Shown: positions 1 through 7,476 of the stretch, piece by piece
Layout of the letters: every line of letters starts with the position of its first letter
Position numbering within the stretch: position 1 is the stretch's first letter
Source: Rickettsia typhi
GTDB taxonomy: Bacteria; Pseudomonadota; Alphaproteobacteria; Rickettsiales; Deianiraeaceae
DNA: 17,494 nucleotides
Direction of reading: 5' to 3'
NCBI GenBank assembly: GCA_945878495.1
Contig: CAMCTP010000015.1
Coordinates: 1-17,494 of the forward strand
Translations under genes and position numbers: made by a program
Notes under the pieces: generated by a model
What the model saw: the letters and a program-made list of their open reading frames with translations, nothing else
Database searches by the model: none
What the model was told of the DNA's origin: nothing

Positions 1-51
1 TATCGTATTGTCAAAAATATTGCAAACGCTGCCAACTATTCCAGATATCAT
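1..51 (-). CDS. 5' end of an unidentified gene following dxr (partial)
   Basis: An ATG at 51-49 overlaps the dxr stop codon (ATGA arrangement) and is open for 17 codons to the window edge, reading MISGIVGSVCNIFDNTI. The overlap is typical of translationally coupled genes. In many proteobacteria dxr is followed by the membrane zinc protease rseP, and a short hydrophobic N-terminus would fit that, but the visible part ends before any HExxH motif. The identity is therefore only a guess from gene order; the existence of a coupled ORF is reasonably likely. Confidence 0.45.
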   Translation of the reverse strand, partial: MISGIVGSVCNIFDNTI

Positions 52-1196
52 ATTTTGCACGAAAAACAATAATTATAAACCTCTGATTTTAATGCCAAAA
101 TATCATAAACATTTTCAAGCTTTCCAGCTTTAAAATCAATAGCTAGAGCTGATTCAATCAAGTTACCAATTTGATAAAATGAAAGATTTCCAGCGGCAAA
201 ACGCTCAACCGCAACTTCATTTGCAAAATTAAAAATATTTTGATGAACAATGCCATTTTTTAATGCCCATTTCCCAAGATAGAAAGGCTTAAAATGCTTT
301 GGAATTGGTATAAATGATAAATTCAGGACTTCTGAAAAATCAATTTTTTGCAATTTATTATCTATAATTTCTCCTGACATAGCGTGAGAAATATGATTCT
401 TCATGTCCGGTTTTGACATAAACGAATGAACCGACCCATCCTTCATTTCCGCCATACCATGACAAATCGATGATCTCTCAATAACTGCGTCTATTTGCTT
501 GTAATTTAGATCAAATAAAACTCCGGCTTCCATAATTTCCAATGCTTTATTTGCCATTGAATTTGAATCAATTGTATTTTTCATACCCATCGACCAATTT
601 GGATGATTTACCGCATCTGCCAATGTAATATCCTGAAATTCTTTTTCCGTTTTATCACAAAACATCCCACCTGATGCGGTTAAAAATACACGCTCAATAT
701 CCGATTTTATTACCCCAGAGATCAACCTATATAAAGAGTTGTGTTCGCTGTCGATTGGCGCAATTTCGATATTGTTTTCAACCGCTATAGCTTTTAATAA
801 ATGACCAGCGCAAACAACGCTTTCCTTATTTGCTATGGCTAATTTTTTTGCATTTTTCATCATTTCAAATGTTGGCAACATTCCTGCGCTTGTTGATATT
901 GCCGAAACAAGACAATCAATCTCTCCTATTTCGCTTGCAGCTATTTTATAGCAATCTTTTCCAGATATAAATTTGCAACCAGTATGTACAGTTTTACTCT
1001 TAACTGCAGCCAGCAAAGCCTCATTTTCCATAATCGCAAATTTTGGCTTAAATTTTAATATCTGTTCAATAAATTTGTGAATTGATGAATTGCATGATAT
1101 TCCAACGAGCTCAAATTTATCTTTATTATTTGATATTACATCTAATGCTTGAGATCCAATGCTACCCGTTGATCCAAGAATAAATATTTTTTTCAT
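48..1196 (-). CDS. dxr: 1-deoxy-D-xylulose 5-phosphate reductoisomerase
   Basis: This enzyme (382 aa) converts 1-deoxy-D-xylulose 5-phosphate to 2-C-methyl-D-erythritol 4-phosphate with NADPH, the committed step of the non-mevalonate isoprenoid pathway in the cytosol. The N-terminal dinucleotide-binding loop GSTGSIG is at residues 8-14. The ANKES segment follows in the middle. The metal-binding PIDSEHNS motif carries the Asp and Glu ligands, and HPNWSMG with the later KALEIMEA supplies the further active-site Glu and flap region. The DGS motif of the catalytic domain and a helical C-terminal domain are present, so length and domain order are those of a complete enzyme. The next gene starts inside its stop codon. 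It diverges from the HAD gene at 1255. Confidence 0.96.
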   Translation of the reverse strand: MKKIFILGSTGSIGSQALDVISNNKDKFELVGISCNSSIHKFIEQILKFKPKFAIMENEALLAAVKSKTVHTGCKFISGKDCYKIAASEIGEIDCLVSAISTSAGMLPTFEMMKNAKKLAIANKESVVCAGHLLKAIAVENNIEIAPIDSEHNSLYRLISGVIKSDIERVFLTASGGMFCDKTEKEFQDITLADAVNHPNWSMGMKNTIDSNSMANKALEIMEAGVLFDLNYKQIDAVIERSSICHGMAEMKDGSVHSFMSKPDMKNHISHAMSGEIIDNKLQKIDFSEVLNLSFIPIPKHFKPFYLGKWALKNGIVHQNIFNFANEVAVERFAAGNLSFYQIGNLIESALAIDFKAGKLENVYDILALKSEVYNYCFSCKI

Positions 1197-1233
1197 ATTG
1201 GTTGACTTTTATTACAAAAACGATACACGATTT

Positions 1234-1263
1234 ATTATAAATTGCAAGACAAACATGAGTCAG
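1234..1263 (-). promoter_or_regulatory. Candidate promoter for dxr
   Basis: Reading leftward there is a perfect TATAAT at 1239-1234 with a weak -35 match, CTGACT at 1263-1258, separated by 18 bases. The predicted start would be near 1227, about 30 bases before the dxr ATG. The element overlaps the first codons of the divergent HAD gene. In so AT-rich a genome a TATAAT hexamer alone is weak evidence, so the call is tentative. Confidence 0.35.
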
Positions 1264-2097
1264 TTAAAACAAATTATCGATAAATATGATATATTTTTAC
1301 TCGATATTTTCGGACTAATCCACGATGGAGTTGTTCTGTATAGCGGAGCAATAGAAATGCTGGAGCAAATCAAAAAACAAAATAAGAGATCTATATTCGT
1401 TTCAAATGCACCAAGAAGCGGCGCTGAAACTGCAAATAGATTAGCAAAATTCGGTATAACACCTGATTTATATGACACGGTTTTCACTCCAGCGGATTCG
1501 TTTTTGAAAAAATGCACCAGAGGTGGATTCGATGGCAAAAAATATTATGCAATAGGAAAAGAAGAGGATATTGCCGCACTTGATCATTTTCCCGAAATGT
1601 CAAGAGTTTTAAATCCAATTGAAGCAGATATTGCGATTATATTTGATGCAGTTAAACCTGCCGATCAAACTCAGGCCATTCTTCAAGAAATAAAATCAAA
1701 AAACTTACCGATGGTATGCGTAAATCCTGATGTAATAATTAAACAAACCACTACAGAAGGGATAAAAACATTCTTTTGTGCCGGATGGATTGGTCAGGAA
1801 TACGAAAAACTTGGCGGTTCAGTTGAATATTTCGGCAAGCCATATAGCCTTATATATGAAGAGGTTTTTCAATATATAAAATCGAGCGATAAAAGCAAAA
1901 TCATAGCCCTTGGGGACTCGTGCGAAACAGATATAAAGGGAGCTAATAACGCCAACATTGACTCGCTATTGGTTATGACAGGAATATATTCGCACATGCT
2001 TGATTCATCCGGAAATATCGATTTTGAAATGCTAAAAAAAGAGCAGGATTTACACAATGCAACTCCAACCTACATTATAAAAAACCTTCATGCCTGA
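1255..2097 (+). CDS. HAD-superfamily class IIA hydrolase (NagD/TIGR01459-like)
   Basis: This is a predicted cytosolic phosphatase of the HAD superfamily, 280 aa from the ATG at 1255. The reading frame is open further upstream, but the family begins close to this Met (MSQLKQIIDKYDIFLLD). Motif I is DIFGLIHDG with the nucleophile Asp at residue 17. The usual second Asp of DxD is Phe, matching the DVWGVxxDG form typical of the alphaproteobacterial TIGR01459 group. Motif II is VSNAPRSG around residue 50. The Mg-binding motif is GDSCETDIKGA near residue 222. A class IIA cap lies between motifs II and III. The natural substrate is not known to me. It is the first gene of a run with holC, the IalB-like gene and coq9, and its 3' end overlaps holC by 8 bases. 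Confidence 0.85.
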   Translation: MSQLKQIIDKYDIFLLDIFGLIHDGVVLYSGAIEMLEQIKKQNKRSIFVSNAPRSGAETANRLAKFGITPDLYDTVFTPADSFLKKCTRGGFDGKKYYAIGKEEDIAALDHFPEMSRVLNPIEADIAIIFDAVKPADQTQAILQEIKSKNLPMVCVNPDVIIKQTTTEGIKTFFCAGWIGQEYEKLGGSVEYFGKPYSLIYEEVFQYIKSSDKSKIIALGDSCETDIKGANNANIDSLLVMTGIYSHMLDSSGNIDFEMLKKEQDLHNATPTYIIKNLHA

Positions 2098-2572
2098 GTT
2101 AATAATTTATCAAATCACAAATGAAGAAATCAAAGATGTTGCAACAACTTTGGTAAAAGGCCTGTTTGACAAAAATGCAAAAGCAGTTCTGGTGTTCGAC
2201 TCACATTCACTTATGAACGATTGCGACAAAAGAATATGGACATTCTCAAGCGAACAATTCATACCGCATGGAATGATAACAGATAAATTTGACAAAGAAT
2301 TGCAGTCATTTTATCTAACCGACAGATTTGAATCAATTCAAGGATTTTCAACTATGGCATTTATATTTGAGAACGATAATACACTCGAGAATATTGAAAA
2401 AATTACCTCCAATGCTTTTCCAGATTACATAGAAAGGGTAATATATATGTTTTCAGGAATACTAGAATCACAGGAATACGTCAAGGAGATTGGTAAACTA
2501 AACCTTGATTCAAAATTTACATCACACAAATTTTTTTGTCGACAAAACGCCACATGGTTAAAAATTATATAA
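2090..2572 (+). CDS. holC: DNA polymerase III chi subunit
   Basis: HolC (chi) is a small accessory subunit of the replicative polymerase clamp-loader. In characterised bacteria it links the psi/clamp-loader complex to single-strand DNA-binding protein. The 160-aa product shows the family's central signature, KRIWTFSSEQFIPHG (compare LWTF...SFLPHG). It also has the Rossmann-like alternation of hydrophobic strands, including KAVLVFDS near residue 32 and the later RVIYMFSG strand. Length is close to the usual 140-155 aa. The start overlaps the preceding HAD gene by 8 bases and the end overlaps the IalB-like gene, so translation is probably coupled. No holD (psi) gene is in the window. Confidence 0.85.
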   Translation: MPELIIYQITNEEIKDVATTLVKGLFDKNAKAVLVFDSHSLMNDCDKRIWTFSSEQFIPHGMITDKFDKELQSFYLTDRFESIQGFSTMAFIFENDNTLENIEKITSNAFPDYIERVIYMFSGILESQEYVKEIGKLNLDSKFTSHKFFCRQNATWLKII

Positions 2573-3195
2573 CAAAATACTTAAAGATAATATCAATTGC
2601 TGTTTTTATAGGAGTAATATCGAATTATGCGTTAGCAACTCAAAATAAGCAAATCTTGTACACAGATCAAGAGGAGATATCGGAGGGTATTGATGCTACG
2701 GATTCATCGATAAAAGACATGTTCACAGATTCATACGGAAATCCACTTGAAACGGAAAAAATTCCATCACTTAAAGAAAAAATAGGCAGATGGAGTATTT
2801 TAACCTCAACTATTGACGGTAAAAAAGCCTGCTATGCAATATCAAAACCATTTGCAAAGGTTGGCAATCATAAAGAAGTAAGAGAGGCTTATTTGATGGT
2901 TATTTACTGGAATAGAAAAAAACAAGATATAAATATATCACTTGGATTTACAATTAAAGCTTCAACCAAGCCAACAATCAGCGTTGATGGAAAGCAATTT
3001 ACAGCTCATACAAATGGATCGATTGCAATCCCCGCTGAAGGAGTTGATGCCGACATGATAAAAAATATGCTATACGCAAATAAATTGCTAATTAAAGCAG
3101 AATCTAGGGTATTTACATACGTTGTTGATGCTTACAATCTCGAAGATTTTAAGACCATATACGGAAAGCTTGTCGAACTGTGCGATTATATGTAA
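2554..3195 (+). CDS. IalB-family (invasion-associated locus B-like) exported protein
   Basis: This is a predicted secreted or periplasmic protein of 213 aa. The start at the ATG 2554 is preferred over an upstream TTG at 2536. It gives a clean signal peptide: basic MVKNYITKYLK, a hydrophobic core, and an ALA/TQ cleavage site near residue 28. The mature part follows the IalB fold pattern (PF06776): GRWSI followed by KKACYAIS, then a strand with INISLGFTIKAS, VDGKQF, and a conserved C-terminal Cys in KLVELCDYM. The founding member promotes erythrocyte invasion by Bartonella; most homologues are envelope proteins of unknown role, so invasion should not be assumed. It overlaps holC by 19 bases and is followed two bases later by the coq9 start. 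Confidence 0.78.
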   Translation: MVKNYITKYLKIISIAVFIGVISNYALATQNKQILYTDQEEISEGIDATDSSIKDMFTDSYGNPLETEKIPSLKEKIGRWSILTSTIDGKKACYAISKPFAKVGNHKEVREAYLMVIYWNRKKQDINISLGFTIKASTKPTISVDGKQFTAHTNGSIAIPAEGVDADMIKNMLYANKLLIKAESRVFTYVVDAYNLEDFKTIYGKLVELCDYM

Positions 3196-3197
3196 AT

Positions 3198-3761
3198 ATG
3201 AAAAACAAACTTACATCAGGTGTAATAGAATTAGTTGAAAATTGTGATAAACTAAATAATTTCACCCTAATCAAAGCGGCAATTGATCTGAATATTGAAG
3301 AGTCTCTGATAACGGTTTATCTGCCCGAAAAAATAGAATCAATCATCGATTTTCATATTGAATCAATCCTTCAAAACATAGATAATATATCAACCAATGA
3401 TATCACTGGCTTCTCGGGAAAGCTGATATTTATGATAAAAAATTTATACCGAGAATTAAATCAAACTCCGAGATTTCTAAGAGAGATGCTAAAATATCAA
3501 TTGCAACATCCGGCAAAATCAACACCACGGCTATGGAAACTATGCGATAATTTAATTAAAACTGCAAATGATAGATCGATAGATTTCTCATTTTATACCA
3601 AAAGAGCAAAATTGCTTCAAATTTTACTCCTAACTATAATTGATATTTTAAGAAATAAATCACCCGAAGACATCGAGCATTTAATTGAATATCGTATCAA
3701 TCAGGCGAAAAATTCGAAAATCAAGAATGTAATTAATTTTTGGAAATCAAAAATATCTTAA
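3198..3761 (+). CDS. COQ9-family ubiquinone biosynthesis accessory protein
   Basis: COQ9 proteins are TetR-fold lipid-binding proteins that assist the COQ7/UbiF hydroxylation step in ubiquinone synthesis. The 187-aa product from ATG 3198 is nearly all helical. It carries the family pattern in order: AAIDLNIEESLITVYLP (the AA..LGLS...LFP segment), LPEKIESIIDFHI, a central LWKLCDNLIK helix, and the strong SIDFSFYTKRAKLLQI motif (family: DxxYYTKRxxLA). A D(I)EHLIEYRI end follows. The N-terminus is shorter than mitochondrial forms because no transit peptide is needed. An upstream in-frame GTG at 3180 is less likely. It is the last gene of the rightward run and meets the leftward mnhB-like gene tail to tail with 2 bases between them; no terminator hairpin is visible there. 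Confidence 0.85.
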   Translation: MKNKLTSGVIELVENCDKLNNFTLIKAAIDLNIEESLITVYLPEKIESIIDFHIESILQNIDNISTNDITGFSGKLIFMIKNLYRELNQTPRFLREMLKYQLQHPAKSTPRLWKLCDNLIKTANDRSIDFSFYTKRAKLLQILLLTIIDILRNKSPEDIEHLIEYRINQAKNSKIKNVINFWKSKIS

Positions 3762-3763
3762 AA

Positions 3764-4219
3764 TTAATCCTGCGTTGCAAAATTATAAAAAGCTGCAAAT
3801 ACAGTGCACATAGAGCCAAATACCGCTAAGCCAACGCCCGTCTCAATCATAAAAATACCAATGTGAAAACCACTGTGAGCATTTGTACTTAATTTTGAGT
3901 ATTCAAAAATATACCCACCCATTATATCAGACAAAATTCCAGTTCCAGCGTAAATCAAAACCCCAATACATCCAATAATCGGAAAGAGTTTTGAGTTTAA
4001 AAACAGCCTACCTTGTGAACTTTTTTTCCCATATAATAGCATATAGCTCATAAATGGTATTGAAAATATTATACCCGACTGAAATGCGCCCCCCGGAGAT
4101 ACCCCGCCATGAAGATGAATATACAGACCAAACATTAAAATCAATGGAGTTAGTATAGATAACGATATCGATAATATATGATTTTCTAGCACATCGCCGT
4201 GTTTTTTTTCTAGTGGCAT
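3764..4219 (-). CDS. mnhB: MnhB/MrpB-domain membrane protein (Na+/H+ antiporter subunit-like)
   Basis: A 151-aa integral membrane protein with about four hydrophobic segments. The first loop has HGGVSPGGAFQSG, the hallmark of MnhB/MrpB (HGHxxPGGGFQGG). A segment near residue 115, GFHIGIFMIETGVGLAVFGSM, matches the conserved MnhB end (IGVxLxExGVGLxV). In typical bacteria MnhB is one of six or seven subunits of the Mrp cation/proton antiporter. Here it stands without other Mnh genes: it follows the LysM gene by 50 bases and ends against coq9. Partner subunits, if present, must lie elsewhere in the genome. Confidence 0.8.
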   Translation of the reverse strand: MPLEKKHGDVLENHILSISLSILTPLILMFGLYIHLHGGVSPGGAFQSGIIFSIPFMSYMLLYGKKSSQGRLFLNSKLFPIIGCIGVLIYAGTGILSDIMGGYIFEYSKLSTNAHSGFHIGIFMIETGVGLAVFGSMCTVFAAFYNFATQD

Positions 4220-4237
4220 ATATCAAATCTTTGTTAT

Positions 4238-4268
4238 CTTATAATCTATGACGATAAATATTTGTCAA
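4238..4268 (-). promoter_or_regulatory. Candidate promoter for the mnhB-like gene
   Basis: In the 50-base gap after the LysM gene, reading leftward, there is a perfect -35 TTGACA at 4268-4263. A -10-like TATAAG lies at 4243-4238 (19-base spacing), or TTATAA one base earlier (18-base spacing). The predicted start is about 10 bases before the mnhB-like ATG, so the leader would be very short. Confidence 0.42.
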
Positions 4269-4269
4269 G

Positions 4270-5331
4270 CTAGCTAACTAAAAATTCAGCAGGATCAACA
4301 AATTCTCCATCCTCTCTTGCTGAAAAATATAATCCTTCTTTTCCAAATGTACCAATTTTAGCGCCCTGTTCCACTACATCGCCCTGTTTTACAGAAATAG
4401 ATGATAACTTTCCATATATTGTTGTTCTTTTTCCGTGCTTTAATATAACCAGTGGTTTTAAATTTTCTATTGTATTAACAATAGCCGTTACGGTACCTCC
4501 CAAGCAAGCCTTTACTTCATCCGATCCTTGATGTTTGAATTCAACGCCGTGCTGAACTTTTTTGTAGACCCTGCTTGAACTTGGATATATTGGAGACTGA
4601 TTTTCTACAGATTTTTCTACCTCGGGTTTTGCCTGTTGCTTTTGCTCAACTTTTTGTGAATCTGCCAATCCAACACCATTTACAGGTATCGTCAATTTCA
4701 TTCCAACCCATACTACATCGGTTTTTTTGTCATTAGCCGCTTTTATATCTTCACTAGATATATTATATCTCTTTACTATGTGAGACATTGTTTCTCCTTC
4801 GGATACTGTGTGGATAATATTAGATTTGTTATCAGAAGGCTCTGCCGTGGCTTTATTAACCTTGTGTTCTTCTTTTGTTTCAATATTTGAAGATGTAGAT
4901 GAATTATTTGGTATTTTTAGCTTCATTCCAACCCATACTACATCGGTTTTTTTGTCATTAGCCGCTTTTATATCAGCGGTTGAAACTCCATATTGTTTTG
5001 CAACGCTCCACATGGTATCACCTTCTTTGAAAACATGAACTACTTCAGCACTGGGAGTTTTTTCGGATGATAAACTTTTTACAGATTGCTCTTTTGTCGC
5101 TGGTGTATTTTGTGCTGAATTTGATCCTGATGTTGGTATCGTCAATTTCATTCCAACCCATACTACATCGGTTTTTTTGTCATTAGCCGCTTTTATATCT
5201 TCACTAGATATATTATATCTCTTTACTATGTGAGACATTGTTTCTCCTTCGGATACTGTGTGGATAATTTCGGCTGCAAATGAAGTTGTTGCTAATAAAG
5301 ATAATGCTAAAAATGGTAGAATTTTATTCAT
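4270..5331 (-). CDS. Three-LysM protein with degenerate M23 domain (NlpD/EnvC-like amidase activator)
   Basis: A 353-aa exported protein. The start at 5331 (MNKILPFLALSLL...) gives a signal peptide ending near residue 20 (FAA/E); an in-frame start 16 codons upstream would spoil it. Three LysM peptidoglycan-binding domains follow at about 21-66, 96-141 and 171-216, joined by Ser/Thr/Lys/Glu-rich linkers. A LytM/M23-type beta domain occupies about 260-350. In that domain the zinc ligands are not recognisable: the HxGxD strand reads QHGVEF, the YxHL segment is YGKL, and the final HLHF is LYFS. It should therefore be catalytically inactive, like NlpD/EnvC proteins, which activate N-acetylmuramoyl-L-alanine amidases at division. 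The activator role is inferred from architecture. LysM copies 1 and 3 are almost identical. Confidence 0.82.
   Translation of the reverse strand: MNKILPFLALSLLATTSFAAEIIHTVSEGETMSHIVKRYNISSEDIKAANDKKTDVVWVGMKLTIPTSGSNSAQNTPATKEQSVKSLSSEKTPSAEVVHVFKEGDTMWSVAKQYGVSTADIKAANDKKTDVVWVGMKLKIPNNSSTSSNIETKEEHKVNKATAEPSDNKSNIIHTVSEGETMSHIVKRYNISSEDIKAANDKKTDVVWVGMKLTIPVNGVGLADSQKVEQKQQAKPEVEKSVENQSPIYPSSSRVYKKVQHGVEFKHQGSDEVKACLGGTVTAIVNTIENLKPLVILKHGKRTTIYGKLSSISVKQGDVVEQGAKIGTFGKEGLYFSAREDGEFVDPAEFLVS
4685..5268 (-). repeat. Tandem 225-bp LysM-coding repeats; outer copies identical over 134 bp
   Basis: Bases 4685-4818 and 5135-5268 are identical over 134 positions and lie exactly 450 bases apart. 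The middle unit, one 225-base period from each, shares a 53-base identical core at 4922-4974 and is diverged outside it. The repeat unit is 75 codons, one LysM plus linker. Identity at the DNA level, including silent positions, points to recent duplication or gene conversion within the gene. Confidence 0.95.
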
Positions 5332-5351
5332 ATAAAAATAAATACAACAGC

Positions 5352-5379
5352 ATTGTAAATAGGCAAAAATATTTTGCAA
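5352..5379 (-). promoter_or_regulatory. Candidate promoter for the LysM/M23 gene
   Basis: In the 57-base gap between the glutamine-synthetase-like gene and the LysM gene, reading leftward, TTGCAA at 5379-5374 and TACAAT at 5357-5352 are separated by 16 bases. The predicted start is about 15 bases before the ATG at 5331. Both boxes are near consensus but the local AT richness lowers the weight. Confidence 0.4.
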
Positions 5380-5388
5380 ATAAAAAAT

Positions 5389-6390
5389 TCATTTTGTTAA
5401 ACTTTTTTGCTCTAATCTATTTTTTACGCCAAAATTTAATACATCATATATAACTCTTCCATGGAAATTTTCAAAAGCATCAAGTTTATTTTTTGGCAAT
5501 TTCTTTATATCATCATATCTTTCGTCAAAAGCGTTGTAATAAAGAGGTTCTATAGGTTTTTTATTACCTAAAATTCCTTCTGTAATTGCAAAAATCATAC
5601 CTGAAATCATTTGAAATGGCTCACATGATACACTTGGGAATCTCAGTTCAATTCTAAATAAATCAGGATTCATAGATTTGGAATATGGAACCCTAATCGC
5701 AGATGTTCTATTATTAATACCCCACGAAATATTCGTTGGATAGTTAATATTAATATCGCCAAACTCAGGCTTACGATATCTCAAATACGCATTTTCATCT
5801 TCTAAGCAGCATAAATAAATCATTTCCGAAAGTCTTGATATAATTCCGGCGATTGAAAAATACAATATCTCAGAAAAATATCCGTTTTTCACGAATAAAT
5901 TCAAACCACTGGAATTAAACATTGAAATATTTACCTGAAGTCCACTTGCAGCCTGATTTTTAAAAGGCTTTGCGGATGGTATAAATACCAAGTCTAATTC
6001 TTTTGCAGCTTCGGTTGCAAATTTCTTAAATCTTGCAATAGCTTCTGCAGCTACAACCGGATGAAGTAAGCTGTTAATAGTTATTTCAAACTGCCCTGAT
6101 CCATCCTCAGGCTCAATATCTCCAATTTCATATTTATATGGCGATAATTTTTTTAAAAGTAATTCATAGAAATATTTAACCTTGATGTCAGAAATTTTTA
6201 AAATATCACCATAAGGAAAATCGATAGGATCTATTATTGCCAAAAAATCGTAATCAGCCTTCGGAGCCAAATAAAACTCTATTTCAAGACCAATCTTAAA
6301 AAAACAATCATCTCCAAAATATCGATCTAAAGATGATTTACAATCTCGGTAAATATCAATTAAATTGTTTCTTGTTGCGGTATAATTCAT
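5389..6390 (-). CDS. Glutamine-synthetase-like protein lacking the N-terminal domain
   Basis: A 333-aa protein related to the catalytic barrel of glutamine synthetase type I. Recognisable in order are GLEIEFYL (metal-ligand Glu 36 and 38), EPEDGSGQFEI (Glu 95 and 102), ASGLQVNISMF (equivalent of GSGMHxHxS), WGINNRTSAIR (WGxxNRxxxIR) and FRIELRFPS (catalytic Glu and Arg, near residue 250). Two things differ from a normal enzyme. The roughly 100-residue beta-grasp domain, which supplies an Asp to the neighbouring subunit's active site, is absent. The metal-binding His of GxGxH is Gln 152. Family enzymes ligate glutamate to ammonia or an amine; whether this one is active, or uses another acceptor, cannot be told. 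It is transcribed leftward with the LysM gene, head to head with dusB. Confidence 0.75.
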   Translation of the reverse strand: MNYTATRNNLIDIYRDCKSSLDRYFGDDCFFKIGLEIEFYLAPKADYDFLAIIDPIDFPYGDILKISDIKVKYFYELLLKKLSPYKYEIGDIEPEDGSGQFEITINSLLHPVVAAEAIARFKKFATEAAKELDLVFIPSAKPFKNQAASGLQVNISMFNSSGLNLFVKNGYFSEILYFSIAGIISRLSEMIYLCCLEDENAYLRYRKPEFGDININYPTNISWGINNRTSAIRVPYSKSMNPDLFRIELRFPSVSCEPFQMISGMIFAITEGILGNKKPIEPLYYNAFDERYDDIKKLPKNKLDAFENFHGRVIYDVLNFGVKNRLEQKSLTK

Positions 6391-6416
6391 ATTGATTTTT
6401 ATTTTAGAGCCTATTG

Positions 6417-6444
6417 AAAATATTCAGATAAAAATGTATTGCAA
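6417..6444 (-). promoter_or_regulatory. Weak candidate promoter in the divergent GS-like/dusB gap
   Basis: The 59-base gap between the divergent genes must hold both start regions. Leftward, TTGCAA at 6444-6439 and TATTTT at 6422-6417 are 16 bases apart. No clear rightward pair for dusB is seen. Confidence 0.22.
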
Positions 6445-6449
6445 GAAAA

Positions 6450-7421
6450 ATGTTAAAACAATTAAAAATTGGCGACATTACGATTAAAAATCCTATTATA
6501 CTAGCGCCAATGTGCGGTGTAACGGACTATGCTTATAGAAAAATAGTCAACAAATTTGGTGCCGGATATACAGTTTCAGAAATGATCGCATCAAGAGCTG
6601 CGTTGATGGATCTTGATAATGCAAAACAAAAAGCAATGCAAAGCGATGGAGTAACTGCGATTCAAATTGCAGGTTTTGAGCCTGAAGTAATGGCGGAAGT
6701 GGCAAAAAAAATTCAAGATGGTGGAGCAGATATAATAGACATAAATTTTGGATGTCCGGTAAAAAAAGTTGTCAACGGCATGGCTGGATCAGCCTTAATG
6801 AAACATGAAGATTTAGCCGGTGAGATAATGATGGCTGTTTGCAAAGCAGTGCAAATACCGGTGACTGTAAAAATGCGAATGGGATGGGATATGCAAAGTT
6901 TAAATGCACCAAAAATCGCACAAATTGCCGAAAGCGTTGGGGTAAAAATGATAACGATTCACGGCAGAACACGATCGCAATTATACGATGGCAAAGCCGA
7001 TTGGGGATTTATACAAAATGTTGTAAATGCAGTTAAAATACCGGTAATAGCAAATGGCGATATAAAAACAATAGATGATGTAAAAAATGCACTCGATCTT
7101 TCCGGTGCAAACGGCGTAATGATCGGCAGGGCAAGTTACGGAAAACCATGGCTAGTTTCACAGTTAATAAGTCTAGCAAATGGCGAAAAACCATGTCAAG
7201 ATCCAACTTCAATGGAAAAACTGGAATTAATACTTGAGCAGTTGGAATATATTGAAGAAATTTACGGACTTATAAAGGGCTGTGGATTTGCAAGAAAGCA
7301 TCTTTCGTGGTACTGCCAAGGCATGTCTGGAGCCGGTGATTACAGAGGAAAGGTAAATCAAGAGAATGATTTTGGTAATGTAAAAAAAATGACTATAGAG
7401 TTTTACAAAAATAATTCATAA
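6450..7421 (+). CDS. dusB: tRNA-dihydrouridine synthase (DusB family)
   Basis: This FMN- and NADPH-dependent enzyme (323 aa) reduces specific uridines in the D-loop of tRNA. The TIM-barrel order is intact. APMCGVTDYAYR at residues 19-30 is the FMN-binding first strand. The catalytic Cys is at 102 in INFGCPVKKV. KMRMGWD, TIHGRTRSQLYDGKADW and IANGDI follow, then the FMN-phosphate strand GVMIGRASYGKPW. A helical C-terminal tRNA-binding domain ends with FARKHLSWY. The sequence fits the DusB/NifR3 type found in alphaproteobacteria. It starts 59 bases from the divergent GS-like gene and is followed about 55 bases later by the AGCS transporter. Confidence 0.95.
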   Translation: MLKQLKIGDITIKNPIILAPMCGVTDYAYRKIVNKFGAGYTVSEMIASRAALMDLDNAKQKAMQSDGVTAIQIAGFEPEVMAEVAKKIQDGGADIIDINFGCPVKKVVNGMAGSALMKHEDLAGEIMMAVCKAVQIPVTVKMRMGWDMQSLNAPKIAQIAESVGVKMITIHGRTRSQLYDGKADWGFIQNVVNAVKIPVIANGDIKTIDDVKNALDLSGANGVMIGRASYGKPWLVSQLISLANGEKPCQDPTSMEKLELILEQLEYIEEIYGLIKGCGFARKHLSWYCQGMSGAGDYRGKVNQENDFGNVKKMTIEFYKNNS

Positions 7422-7476
7422 AATACTTGAAAATAATATTTTCTATCCTAATTTAACAGCTAATTTGCTAAGTAAA

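Noticed and set aside
1260..1538. 92-codon leftward ORF
   Set aside because: It is antisense to the HAD hydrolase and has no recognisable motif.
4008..4226. 72-codon leftward ORF overlapping the mnhB-like gene
   Set aside because: It is a shifted frame of a gene with clear MnhB signatures.
1242..6449. TTGCAAGA just before both rightward starts at 1255 and 6450, as a possible shared operator
   Set aside because: TTGCAA is palindromic and common in AT-rich sequence; two occurrences are not enough to claim a regulator site.
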